Shown here in pieces: positions 54,629 to 63,705 of a stretch of DNA of 64,000 bases. Source of the DNA: Streptomyces sp. NBC_01260 (GTDB taxonomy: Bacteria; Actinomycetota; Actinomycetes; Streptomycetales; Streptomycetaceae). The notes beneath the pieces were generated by a model. It made no database searches. It was not told where the DNA came from and saw nothing but the letters and a program-made list of their open reading frames with translations. The DNA lies in assembly GCF_036226405.1 (NCBI RefSeq), contig NZ_CP108464.1, positions 62,001 to 126,000 of the forward strand, read 5' to 3'. The translations under genes were made by a program, and so were the position numbers. The stretch's first letter is position 1, and every line of letters begins with the position of its first letter.

Positions 54629-56130
54629 CCATCGAGAGGCGGGGCATCTGGGCCGGGGACCTTGATCCAAGGCCGGGTAGTTAGGGCCTGCGGATCAATA
54701 ACTCGCCGTGTTGATCTCTGGGGTGGGGATGTCGAGGTGTGCGGCGAGGTCGGTGAGATCGTCGAGGGTGGCCAGCTGTGTCTCGGTGGGTTCGATGGTG
54801 TAGTCGACTTCGTGGAGAAGATGTCGGGTCTGGCTGATGACCCGGTTGAGGCTCTGGGGTACTACTCCGAAGAGCGGGGCGATCGTCACTTGCGGGAGCC
54901 CGTGACGTTCGTAGAGGAGGGTGGCCAGAAGCCGGTCGACGAGGCTGAGGCCGGGGCGCCGGCCGGTATAGAGGCCGGCTGCGGGCACCTTCTGCCGGTC
55001 GCCGCCGCGTCGCTGCTGCAGGACTTCCTCCCGCTGGGTCTCGCGGGCCGCTGCGAGTTCGGCGAACAGCTGGTCCCACTGATCCGGCTGGATGCCGGTC
55101 AGGGCCGGATGAGCGAGCCACTCCCGGCCCTGGCCGGGCTGGTTCTGGGGCGGGAGCGGCGGGATCCCGTCCCGGCAGTGCTCCTGGGGGTGCAGCGTGT
55201 AGTTCCAGTCGCCGTGCCAGTCGTGGCTGTGCAGGGGCAGCGCGTCCATCTGCCGGTCACCGATGCGGACTCCGGTCTCGTAGGCGCCGGTGTCGAGTTC
55301 AGCGTGCACGGTAAGCCCGGTGCGCGTGGTGGTCGCGGCGATACTGTTCACGATGACTTCGTGGCTGGTCAGCGGCCTGCCGCGCCAGTTCATCGTGATA
55401 TGGGAGAACAGCCGGTGCTCGATTCTGTTCCATTTTGAAGTACCTGGCGGAAAGTGACAGACGGTGATTTCCAGGCCGGTTTCCACGGCCAGGGCGGCGA
55501 GTTCGCTCTTCCAGGCGCGGGTGCGGTAGCCGTTCGAGCCGCCCGCGTCCGCGGTGATCAGAAGCCGCCGGGAGTGCGGATAGGCGCCGCGTCCTTGGCT
55601 GTTCCACCAGCGGCGGACGGATTCGACGGCGAAGGCGGCGGTGTCGTGGTCGGTGCCCACGCTGACCCAGCCGGTGTTTGCGGTCAGGTCGTAGATTCCG
55701 TACGGGATCGCCTTGCCCAGCTCGCGGTCCGGGAAGTCGTGAGTGTGCACCCGGGTCGGTTCGCCCTCGCGCTGCCACTCGTGGCCGGCGTTCTTGTAGT
55801 TACCGACCAGCTCCTTCTTCTTGGTGTCCACGCTGACCACCGGGTCCCCGCCAGCCTGGTAGTCCTTGGCGCGTTCGTTGATGTAACGGAACTGGGCGTC
55901 TCGGTCCGGGTGTTGCCTGCCCTCGATGGTCTTGGCGTTGCCCTGCAGACTGAAGCCCTCCTCCCGCAGCAGGTCGGCCACAGTCTCCGCCGAGACACGG
56001 TGTCCCTGCCCGGTCAGCTCGGCGGCCAGGTGACGGGTCGACTTCGTCGTCCAGCGCAGCGGCGACATCGGATCACCCCGCATGTCCGGTTCGACCAGGG
56101 CCAGCAGCGCGGGCCGCAGGCCCGGGTCTA

Positions 56131-57134
56131 GGTCCTGTTTCTCGGATCTCCTGACCTGCGAGGGGTGTTGGGGCCAGGCTGGGTTCATGGGCCGTGGGGA
56201 TCTGACGAATGCGGAGTGGGATCGGCTGGAGTCGTTCCTACCTCCTGGTGGTACGCGTGGAGGTCGGTGGAGCGATCACCGCCGGGTGATCAACGGGGTT
56301 CTCTACCGGGTGCGGACCGGCGTGCAGTGGCGGGATCTGCCGGAGCGATTCGGGCCATGGGAGACGGTCTATAAACGACATCGTCGCTGGTCAGCCGATG
56401 GAACCTGGCAGATGCTGCTGTCTCGCATCCAGGTAGCCGAGGACGCCGAGGGCGGCATCGACTGGGACGTGTCGGTGGACTCGACAGCCGTGCGAGCCCA
56501 CCAGCACGCCGCCGGTGCGAGGAAAGCGCCCCCGGCCGCCGTCCCTCAAAGGGGGGCCAAGTGGGGGACGAACCAGGTCGATCCGGTACTGCGGAGACTG
56601 ACCATCCGCCTGGAGGAGGTGGTCAGGTCGGCGAATGTCTGGGACGTTCCCGCGGAGGATTCACCACCAAGATCCACCTCGTTGCCGAGGGACGATGCCG
56701 GCCCCTCGCCTTCGTCCTGACACCCGGACACTACGGAGACGGACCCCAGCTCGAGCGGGTGCTGGAACAGGTTCTGGTGCCGCGAGCCGGAGTCGGCCGG
56801 CCACGCACCCGGCCCGACCATGTCTTGGCGGACAAGGCCTACACGTCCCGGAAGAACCGCCGCTACCTGCGACGACGCGGAATCCGGCACACCATCCCCG
56901 AACGTCTCGACCAGCAGAGACACCGCAAGAACCGAGGTTCACGCGGCGGTCGGCCTACCGGTTTCGACAGCGAGCTCTACAAGAAGCGCAACACCGTCGA
57001 ACGCACCATCAACCGCCTCAAAGGCTTCCGCGCCGTCGCGACCCGCTACGAGAAACGCGCCTACATCTACCTCGGCACCGTCACACTCGCAGCACTCATG
57101 ATCTGGCTCCGTACATGATCCGAGAAACAGGACC
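56131..57134 (+). mobile_element. IS5-family element, copy 2 (inverted relative to copy 1)
   Basis: 1004 bp, with the same ends (56131-56148, 57117-57134), length and translated products as the element at 4601-5604 but in the opposite orientation. TA duplications lie at 56129-56130 and 57135-57136. Confidence 0.93.
56187..57118 (+). CDS. IS5-family transposase, copy 2
   Basis: The first frame spans 56187-56720, the second 56561-57118, with products the same as in copy 1. The frames meet at AAAGGGGGG (G-run 56551-56556), the presumed -1 slip site. Confidence 0.88.
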
Positions 57135-57708
57135 TAGGTCCACCGCACGCTTGCGGCCGCCGCCCTCCCGGCGCACCCGTCCCAACGGGGCTTCGCCCGA
57201 CTCCAGTTCAGCCACCCCACGCGACACGGTGCCCTCACGGACGTCAGCGGCCCGGGCCACCAGCCGGATCCCGCCATGGCCCAGCGAGCGAGCCTCCGCT
57301 CCTATGGCCAGCCGACGCTGACGCTCGTCCAGGTGCGGGAACAGCGCCTGAACCTTCGCGGCCAACGCCTCCTCGATCTCCTCCGAACTCCCCATACCAC
57401 ATCAACGAGGCTCAAGGCGGGAAGCAACGACTTGATTCTCCGCAGGCCCTTAACGCATTCGCGCTGGTAGCAAGCGTGTTGGCGGTGACTTTGACGCGGG
57501 AGGGAACATAGGCGACGGAGCCCCGTTGGAGCAGGTAGTCCGCCAATACTTCTGCCACTCACGGAGCTCCGTTGCCTGTACGTCATTGCGCTCTGATCCC
57601 TGGTCTGAGGACCGTGTCCCGCGAGTTCACGGTGGCGGGCGGTGTTGTATCGGTGCAGCCATCGGAAAAGATCCAGCCGGGCCTGGTGTTCGTTGGACCA
57701 GCCCTTTC

Positions 57709-57903
57709 ATGGGCGATGGGGATGTCCTGCAGGCCGACTGGCAGGCGAACGGCCAGGAGATCGACCTCACCATGATGATGACCTGGTACTACGACGGCAT
57801 TGGCCCCGCCTTGAGCTACCACAGCAACGACACGATCAATCGGTCGCTCCAGAGCCTGCTGGTCGCCAATCCCAACGCCTGGTGGTGGCTGCACCGCACC
57901 TGA
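57709..57903 (+). CDS. Uncharacterised short frame, possibly a gene fragment
   Basis: 64 residues from ATG 57709: DVLQADWQANGQEIDLTMMM, TWYYDGIGPALSYHSNDTIN, RSLQSLLVANPNAWWWLH. It looks like real protein sequence, but the open frame continues upstream to 57526 without clear character. No family is recognised. Confidence 0.35.
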   Translation: MGDGDVLQADWQANGQEIDLTMMMTWYYDGIGPALSYHSNDTINRSLQSLLVANPNAWWWLHRT

Positions 57904-58475
57904 CCTCACTACCACTCCCCCGAGCTACCGGCGCGCCCCTTTCGCTCCACCACTTCCACGGACGGTCGCAACGGCCGGTCCGTGTACACAAAGGGGGCTC
58001 TCTTGTAGCGGCCTCGTCGGGGTGGGTGAGGAAGCCTTGGCGGGTGAGGCGTCCGAGGCGGCTTCGGGTGACATTGACGGCCCGGTCGTCGGTGGGTATG
58101 CAGGTGCCGCTCCCCCGACGACCGGCCGTGCTGAACGGGTTGGTGTGCATCGAGGATGTTTGGGCAAAACGCGCAAGTTGCCCATTGCTCACGAAAATTG
58201 ACCGCCAGAATCGGGGCATGGACGGCCGATCAGGAAGGTCCCGGTACGCCGAGACGCTCGCTCCTTCCGCAGGCCACCAGGAAGCCGTACAGCCATTTTC
58301 CCCGTCCACGATAGCTGTTGACAACGAATTCCGGCCGCCGATCGGCATGTTGAGAGAGCGCTCCAGTTGGCCCTATGGCGAACTGCTTGGCCCGGCTGAG
58401 CGTCGTAGTTGGCCTTTCGGCGTGCAGTGAGCCCGGGTCGCTCCCGCTGTCACTGGCTCCGCATACGGTCTGCGC
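57904..58475. other. Non-coding or decayed stretch
   Basis: About 570 bp. The minus strand near 58030-58110 reads AVNVTRSRLGRLTRQGFLTH, a possible regulator or transposase remnant, but it is too short to assign. Confidence 0.35.
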
Positions 58476-59160
58476 ATGGTTGATCAGCAGTGGAACGATA
58501 TACGCCGGCGCGTGGCCGCATTGGGTACCCAGCCGGGGAGCGGCACGGTGTTCGGCTCACCCGGGCACGGGTGGATCCTGGAAGACCCGCTGACCGATGA
58601 GGAGCTTGCCGAGCTCGAAGCGCAGGTGGGTGTGCGGCTGCCGGGGGACTACCGGGATTTCCTCACCTGCGTGGGCGCCGGCGGCGCAGGTCCCGCATAC
58701 GGCCTCTTCCCCGTGCACCGCGTGCAAGGCCGCTGGCGCTGGGAAGGGGACGGTGCCGACCTGGCCGACCTGTCCATGCTCGCCCGGCCGTTTCCCGACC
58801 GGTCCTGACCTCGAATCCCTCGACGCACTCCTCGCCGAACGCCCTGAAGAAGAGGACTTCGACGAGATCGAGGACTTCGACGACGCCATCGAAGCATGGG
58901 ACGAACGGTGGGGCGCTCTGATGTTCGCCCCCGAGCGCACCGCAGGCGCCATCGTGATCTCCCACCTCGGCTGCGCCCAGAGGGAATGGCTGATCATCAG
59001 CGGCACCCACCGCGGCACCATCTGGTCCGACTGCCGCGCGGACGACGCCGACCTCGCCCCACTCCTCGCCGACGGGAAGCCGGTCACCTTCACTCACTGG
59101 TATACCGGCTGGCTGGAGAAGGCAGAGCTCATTGCGCATCACCCACCCGCGAGAACCTGA
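58476..59160 (+). pseudogene. SMI1/KNR4-family protein, frameshifted
   Basis: The first frame (58476-58808): DPLTDEELAELEAQVGVRLP, GDYRDFLTCVGAGGAGPAYG, the SMI1/KNR4 core. Near 58793 (TTTCCCGACC) the frame shifts and continues TGPDLESLDALLAERPEEED, CAQREWLIISGTHRGTIWSD, GKPVTFTHWYTGWLEKAEL to 59160. The joined protein is about 228 residues, a normal length. SMI1 proteins often serve as immunity proteins of polymorphic toxins; no toxin is seen next to it. Confidence 0.75.
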
Positions 59161-59515
59161 CGCCGATTGACGGTGAGGCACGCCAGGGGCCCGCCTTCAC
59201 GATGAGTGTCGCGTACCTTCACGGTCCTGCCACCCGCCCTGCGGGCAGAGGTCGCCATCCGCCGGGAGTTCCACCGAGATCCACGGCCGCCATCTGGGCT
59301 CGCCTTCGACGCGGGCAGGTGCGCGGTCCGGTCGCGGACGGATCGGACCCGCGTCGGCCCACGGTCCGGAACACCTCAACTTTGGACTTGCGAGTCCAAT
59401 TTTGCCGTTGCACAGTGGCACTGCGCCCTGGTTGTCCAGGGCCCCGTCCGGTCGAAGGCGGCATGCGGTCCGGCCGTTCGGGTTAACGGTGGAGAACCAA
59501 CCAATGGAGTGGATC
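59161..59515. other. Intergenic region holding the SDR promoter and operator
   Basis: About 355 bp without a supported gene. The palindrome at 59382-59399 lies about 117 bp before the SDR start. Confidence 0.5.
59382..59399. promoter_or_regulatory. Candidate TetR operator upstream of the SDR gene
   Basis: TTGGACT-TGCG-AGTCCAA, a perfect 7-4-7 palindrome. The core TGGAC-N6-GTCCA with TT after GGAC is shared with the palindrome at 61035-61058 before the TetR gene. Confidence 0.7.
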
Positions 59516-60277
59516 ATGTCTATGCGGCTTGAGGGCCTGACCGCCCTGGTGACCGGAGCGACCAGCAACATCGGGCGTGCGATCGCGGAGGCTTTTGCCG
59601 CCGAGGGCGCGCACGTCGCCGTCTCGGGCCGCAACGCCGAGCGTGGCAAGGAGGTCGTCGACGGGATCCGCGTATGCGGCGGCCGCGCCGACTTCGTGCA
59701 GGCTGACCTGGACGGAAGTGCCGCCGCTTCGCAGGCGCTGGCCCAGGAGGCTGCGCAGATCCTCGGCGGCCGTATCGACGTCCTGGTCAACAACGCCGGC
59801 ATCTACCCCAGCAACACCACGGCGACCACCGACGAGAAGACCTTCGACCAGGTCTACGCGGTCAACGTGAAGGCCCCGTTCTTCCTGACCGCCGCCATCG
59901 CACCCGCCATGGTGGAGGCCGGCGGCGGGGTGATCATCAACCTGGGCTCCTGGATCGCGCGATTGGGCATTCCCAGCGCCCTCTACAGCTCCACCAAGGG
60001 GGCCATGGAGACCCTGACCCGGGCCTGGGCAGCGGAGTTCGGGCCGCAGGGCATTCGCGTCAACGCGATCTCTCCGGGCGTGGTGCAGACGTCCGCACCC
60101 GGAGAGGCTCACCCCGGCGAGATCATGATGAAGGGCACCCCCTACGGACGGATGGGCACCCCCGATGCCATCGCGAACGCCGCCGTGTATCTGGCCTGCG
60201 CCGAGTCCTCGTTCGTCCACGGCATCGTGCTCGACGTCGACGGCGGCCGCACCACCACCGCCGTCATCGCCGGCTGA
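59516..60277 (+). CDS. SDR-family oxidoreductase
   Basis: 253 residues from ATG 59516 (GGAG six bases upstream). Rossmann motif VTGATSNIGRAIAEAFAAEG, Asp in VQADLDG, LVNNAGIYPS, active-site Ser/Tyr/Lys in NLGSWIARLG and ALYSSTKGA, and the PG motif in RVNAISPGVV. It is a classical NAD(P)-dependent dehydrogenase/ketoreductase; the TGATSNIG variant still fits the family. It shares a palindromic operator with the convergent TetR gene, which probably represses it until its substrate appears. Confidence 0.93.
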   Translation: MSMRLEGLTALVTGATSNIGRAIAEAFAAEGAHVAVSGRNAERGKEVVDGIRVCGGRADFVQADLDGSAAASQALAQEAAQILGGRIDVLVNNAGIYPSNTTATTDEKTFDQVYAVNVKAPFFLTAAIAPAMVEAGGGVIINLGSWIARLGIPSALYSSTKGAMETLTRAWAAEFGPQGIRVNAISPGVVQTSAPGEAHPGEIMMKGTPYGRMGTPDAIANAAVYLACAESSFVHGIVLDVDGGRTTTAVIAG

Positions 60278-60412
60278 CGTGCGGCACCTTCCCCAGAAGC
60301 GCCCGGCCCGTTTCGCGTTCGCACGCGAACGCACCGCGCGGGGGCAGGTGCGCGGCAGCCCGGCACGACGGCGCCCAGCCCGAGGCCGGACCGTGAATCA
60401 GCCGACACCGGG

Positions 60413-61021
60413 TCACGCCACGGCGCAACCAGCCCGGCGCAGGTCTGCGATCCCTTGATCGAGAGCGGCGCGCAAATGCGTGGACCGACCCGTCGTCAGC
60501 AGAATCGACACGCCGCCCTGGATCGCGGCCAACAGCGCCGCGGCCCGCACGTCGACATCGAGCTCGGCGGGAAGCAAGCCAGCCGCCTGCAGCGCCCGGA
60601 TGCCCACCACCAGGCTCTCCTGCCAGCGGCGCATCAACTCGATCACGATCGCCCGCGCCCCGGGAGTCGAACGCCCGATCTGAAGGAACAGCGACCCGAG
60701 CGGACACTGTTCCCCCTGCTCTTCGTAGCGCTCGATCAGCACGTCCCGCCACCGCTCCCAGGCCTCCCACGAGTCGAGGCGGCCCAGATACGGCTGCTGG
60801 TCCTCCAAGACCTGATCCGCCTCGAACCGGGCCACCGCGAGGAGCAGTTCGTCCTTGCCGGCCGGGAAGTAGTGGAACAACTGGCTCTTACTGGTGCCGG
60901 TCCGCGCCATGATGTCGTCCAGCGTCGTCGCGGCGACGCCTTTCTCCCGCAGCATCGCCGCGGCCCCCTCGACGATCCGGCTCCGCGTCGCCTTACCCTT
61001 CGCCGTCAGCTCCCCTGGCAT
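60413..61021 (-). CDS. TetR/AcrR-family transcriptional regulator
   Basis: 202 residues from ATG 61021 (PGELTAKGKATRSRIVEGAA), with GGAGG upstream; an in-frame ATG at 61048 would lie inside the operator. HTH: TTLDDIMARTGTSKSQLFHY. The C-terminal domain (CPLGSLFLQIGRSTPGARAI) resembles the LmrA/YxaF group, whose cores carry the CPLG motif. Convergent with the SDR gene (135 bp between ends). Both genes have matched palindromes upstream. Confidence 0.92.
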   Translation of the reverse strand: MPGELTAKGKATRSRIVEGAAAMLREKGVAATTLDDIMARTGTSKSQLFHYFPAGKDELLLAVARFEADQVLEDQQPYLGRLDSWEAWERWRDVLIERYEEQGEQCPLGSLFLQIGRSTPGARAIVIELMRRWQESLVVGIRALQAAGLLPAELDVDVRAAALLAAIQGGVSILLTTGRSTHLRAALDQGIADLRRAGCAVA

Positions 61022-61034
61022 GCTCCGCCTCCTC

Positions 61035-61058
61035 AAAATGGACTTCATGGTCCATTTT
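61035..61058. promoter_or_regulatory. Perfect TetR autoregulatory palindrome
   Basis: AAAATGGAC-TTCATG-GTCCATTTT, a perfect 9-6-9 palindrome starting 14 bp upstream of the chosen TetR start. It shares TGGACTT-N4-GTCCA with the SDR-side site. Confidence 0.82.
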
Positions 61059-61530
61059 AACCCTGCCGCATCGACGTCTACGGGTCAGCCGCGCTATGAA
61101 TGCGAAGGCCCCCGGACGTGGTCCTCGGGCACACACCTCACCCTGGGGCCGGCCCTTCGGAACTGGTGTCAACAAGGATGACAAGCAACTGCAGACAGCC
61201 GCTGCGTTCGCCGGCCTCGAATGACACCATCGCACTCACGCACCACATTCCTTCTGCTGACCCTCCACGCGGTACTGGACGTACGCCTGCCCGACGCCAA
61301 AGAGCAGCTCCGCAGCCCGGACCCCGCCACGACGCGATCCGCATGGCCGGAGAACTGATCATGGCCCCTCGGGTCGGCCTGGACCTCTGGAAGGGTGCAG
61401 CCCTGAAGGATGAGCGGGCCGGACTTGGTCTACCCCGCCCCTGGGGAACCGCCACTGTGCAAGGGACCTTGTGCGCGAGGACGGGGCAGAGAGTCTGTCT
61501 GCCCGGTCGAAGGCCCTTCGTCAATCTCTA
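61059..61530. other. Intergenic stretch before the IS630 element
   Basis: About 470 bp. Short frames only; a 46-residue frame from 61221 has no recognisable features. Confidence 0.4.
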
Positions 61531-61558
61531 GTGCAGCGCCTCGTTGATCCTGCGGGGG

Positions 61559-62606
61559 TCAGGCTGCCTTGAGCGGGGTGCCGTCGTAGGTCCAGCGGAA
61601 CGGGCAGCCCTGGTCGTCGTAGGCGAGGGTGAAGTCCCTGATCTGGTCGATCAGTCCTGGCGGGAAGTGAACTCGCCACGGTGTAGGAGGCGGCGGCGGG
61701 CCAGGATAGAGAAGAAGATCTCGACTTGGTTGAGCCAGGAGGCGTGCTTGAGAGTGTGGTGCACGGCGAACCGTGGGTGTGCCTCCAGCCAGGCCCGGGT
61801 GGCCTTGGACGTGTGCGAGGAGCCGTTGTCCATCGCCGGGTGGATGGTCAGGTCCGGGGCGATGCTGTGATCGAGCAGGCGTAGGAACCGGATGAAGGTG
61901 GCCGAGTCGTTGCGGGCGATGCTCTCGATCAGAACCTGTCCGGTGTGGATGTCCAGGGCCGCGACGATGGATGCGGTGCCGTGCCGGCGGTACTCGAACT
62001 CGCGGCGCTTGACGTCGCCCCGGCGGGCGGTGCGCGTCGGGTGTCGGCGGGAGCGGGCCTGCATCGCGGTCTTCTCGTCCACGCTGAGCACCACCGATCC
62101 GGGCGGACAGTGCAGGTGGAGCGCGCAGAGCTCGGCCGCTTTGAGGAAGAAGTCGGGGTCCTCGGGCGGGTGAGCCAGCCGCGCACGAGATGGGGCTTGA
62201 GGTCCAGGTCGGCCAGGATCCGTCCGACCTGGGAGGCGGAGGTCCCGGTGGCGGGCAGGTGCTGGGCGATGGCGCGATGGGGCCAGTGGCTCTCGGTGGC
62301 GGGCCTGGCCCAGGTCACCGTGGCAACGATGGCCAAGTGCACATCGGGTCCATAGCGGCGGGGGCGGCCCGGTCGGGGCCGGTCCTCAAGCGCGGCCAGG
62401 CCCTCGGCGGCCAGCCGTCTGCGCCGGCGCCGAACGGTGTCCAGGTGCAGGCCCAGCGTCCGCGCGATCACGGCGTCGGCGGTGCCGGCGGCGGCCAGAG
62501 CAGTGCGCGCACGCTGGACGCGCCGCAGCGGGCGGTTCGCCAGCGCCAACTCCTCCAGCAGTTCTCGCCGGCCGTTGTCCCAGATCACTGTGAACGGACT
62601 GCTCAC
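61559..62606 (-). pseudogene. IS630-family transposase with two frameshifts
   Basis: From GTG 62606: SSPFTVIWDNGRRELLEELA, ARTLGLHLDTVRRRRRRLAA (HTH), GLAALEDRPRPGRPRRYGPD. Near 62170 one C is missing after GWLTRP, then DPDFFLKAAEL and VVLSVDEKTAMQARSRRHPT (Asp), IHPAMDNGSSHTSKATRAWL (Asp), HASWLNQVEIFFSILARR (Glu). A second indel near 61655 (SRQD) precedes the final IDQIRDFTLAYDDQGCPFRW to the stop at 61559. The catalytic DDE residues are all present. Confidence 0.85.
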
Positions 62607-62717
62607 CGCCGTGCCCCACCCCCGGCGTCCATGGTCATGGCGGTCAGTGTCGCGCGCCGTATACGTCATCGGGGCTGCTGTCCGCTTGCTGGACCGGACG
62701 GCTGGCAGGATGGTTCC

Positions 62718-63296
62718 ATGGCGAACACCCGCAGCAGCGTCCACCGGATCAAGGTCACCCTACGCGGGTCCAAGCCCCCGATCTGGCGCCGCCTGGAGGT
62801 TCCCTCCACCGGCACCCTGCAGCAGTTGCACCGCATCGTGCAGGAAGCCTTCGGCTGGCAGGGCTACCACCTGTGGGTCATCGAGACCCCGTGGGGGGAA
62901 TTCGGCATATCGGATCCCGAGTTGGGCCACCGCAGCGCTGCCGCGAAGAAGCTCCGCGACGTCGCCCGGGCAGGCGACCGGCTCCGCTACACCTACGACT
63001 TCGGCGACGCCTGGGAGCACGACATCCTCGTCGAGGCCGTTTACGCCGCCGAGCCCGGCACTGCCTACCCGCACTGCCTGAGCGGCCGTCGCGCCTGCCC
63101 ACCGGAGGACTGCGGCGGTATGTGGGGCTACGAGGAACTCGTCGAGATCCTCGCCGACCCTGCCCACGACGAGCACGACGAGCGGCTGGACTGGCTCGGC
63201 CTCGACTCCGCCGAGCAGTTCGACCCGACGGCCTTCGACCTCGCCGCCGTCAACGCCGCCCTGGCCGCCGCTTCGGCAAAGAAGGTGGACCAGTGA
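62718..63296 (+). CDS. Plasmid pRiA4b ORF-3-family protein (transposon passenger)
   Basis: 192 residues from ATG 62718. The family signature is clear: HRIKVTLRGSKPPIWRRLEV, TLQQLHRIVQEAFGWQGYHL, RYTYDFGDAWEHDILVEAVY, HCLSGRRACPPEDCGGMWGY. The function of these proteins is not established; they are common on plasmids and mobile elements. Its stop overlaps the next gene start (GTGA). Both lie within the IS630 ends. Confidence 0.92.
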   Translation: MANTRSSVHRIKVTLRGSKPPIWRRLEVPSTGTLQQLHRIVQEAFGWQGYHLWVIETPWGEFGISDPELGHRSAAAKKLRDVARAGDRLRYTYDFGDAWEHDILVEAVYAAEPGTAYPHCLSGRRACPPEDCGGMWGYEELVEILADPAHDEHDERLDWLGLDSAEQFDPTAFDLAAVNAALAAASAKKVDQ

Positions 63297-63644
63297 AGCC
63301 GGCGGTTCGCCGTGTGGTCAACGACGTCCTGGTCGAGGGAACGGACGACTTCGTATCCCTCCACCACCTGGTTTGGTACTCGCGGGTCGCGGCGGAAGAG
63401 CAGCAGTCGGACCCACCGCGAGCTTGTATCCGACGCCGCCCGGGCCCTGCTCGAAGGTGGCCTGGCCAAGATCGGCAACCCCTGCGAACGGATCATCCCG
63501 TGGCCAGGCACCCCCGAACAGGTCACGAGCCGACTGATGTCCCAGTGCGTGGCATTCGACTGGCAGCCGATGGGTGACGGCTGCTGGATCGAGAACACGC
63601 CAGCGGGAGACGCATGGGCCGAACACCAAACAGAACAGCAGTGA
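63293..63644 (+). pseudogene. Second passenger gene, frameshifted, unknown function
   Basis: From GTG 63293: KPAVRRVVNDVLVEGTDDFV, SLHHLVWYSRVAAEEQQSD. Near 63412 the frame shifts and continues HRELVSDAARALLEGGLAKI, GTPEQVTSRLMSQCVAFDWQ to 63644. The joined protein is about 117 residues. No family is recognised; it is probably co-translated with the pRiA4b-like gene. Confidence 0.6.
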
Positions 63645-63705
63645 ACAGCCCAAGCACCAGTCAAACCCCCGCAGGATCAACGCGGTGCTGCACTAGGTTG
63701 GTCGG

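Larger units (their letters stand above)
54695..57395 (-). pseudogene. ISAzo13-family transposase split by IS5 copy 2
   Basis: The N-terminus (57395 to 57135: GSSEEIEEALAAKVQALFPH, GHGGIRLVARAADVREGTVS, GGRKRAVDL) is separated from the rest (56130 to 54695: DPGLRPALLALVEPDMRGDP, VVSVDTKKKELVGNYKNAGH, LLITADAGGSNGYRTRAWKS, WNRIEHRLFSHITMNWRGRP) by the IS5 element. Removing the element and one TA copy gives one continuous frame of about 565 residues. Only the insertion breaks it. Confidence 0.88.
54684..57449 (-). mobile_element. ISAzo13-family element interrupted by IS5 copy 2
   Basis: Ends GGGCCTGCGGATCAA (54684-54698) and TTGATTCTCCGCAGGCCC (57432-57449), an inverted repeat with a three-base length difference, flanked by TTA on both sides (54681-54683, 57450-57452). 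The 1004-bp IS5 copy sits at 56131-57134. Without it the element is about 1.76 kb. Confidence 0.8.
61531..63693. mobile_element. IS630-like element carrying two passenger genes
   Basis: Terminal inverted repeats begin GTGCAGC and agree over about 30 bp with two mismatches (left GTTGATCCTGCGGGGGT, right its complement), flanked by TA (61529-61530, 63694-63695), the target used by IS630/Tc1 elements. At 2163 bp it is about twice the usual size. It holds a minus-strand transposase and two plus-strand cargo genes. Confidence 0.82.

Noticed and set aside
58476..59160. SMI1 protein as part of a polymorphic toxin locus
   Set aside because: No toxin, secretion domain or second immunity gene is found nearby, and the gene is frameshifted.
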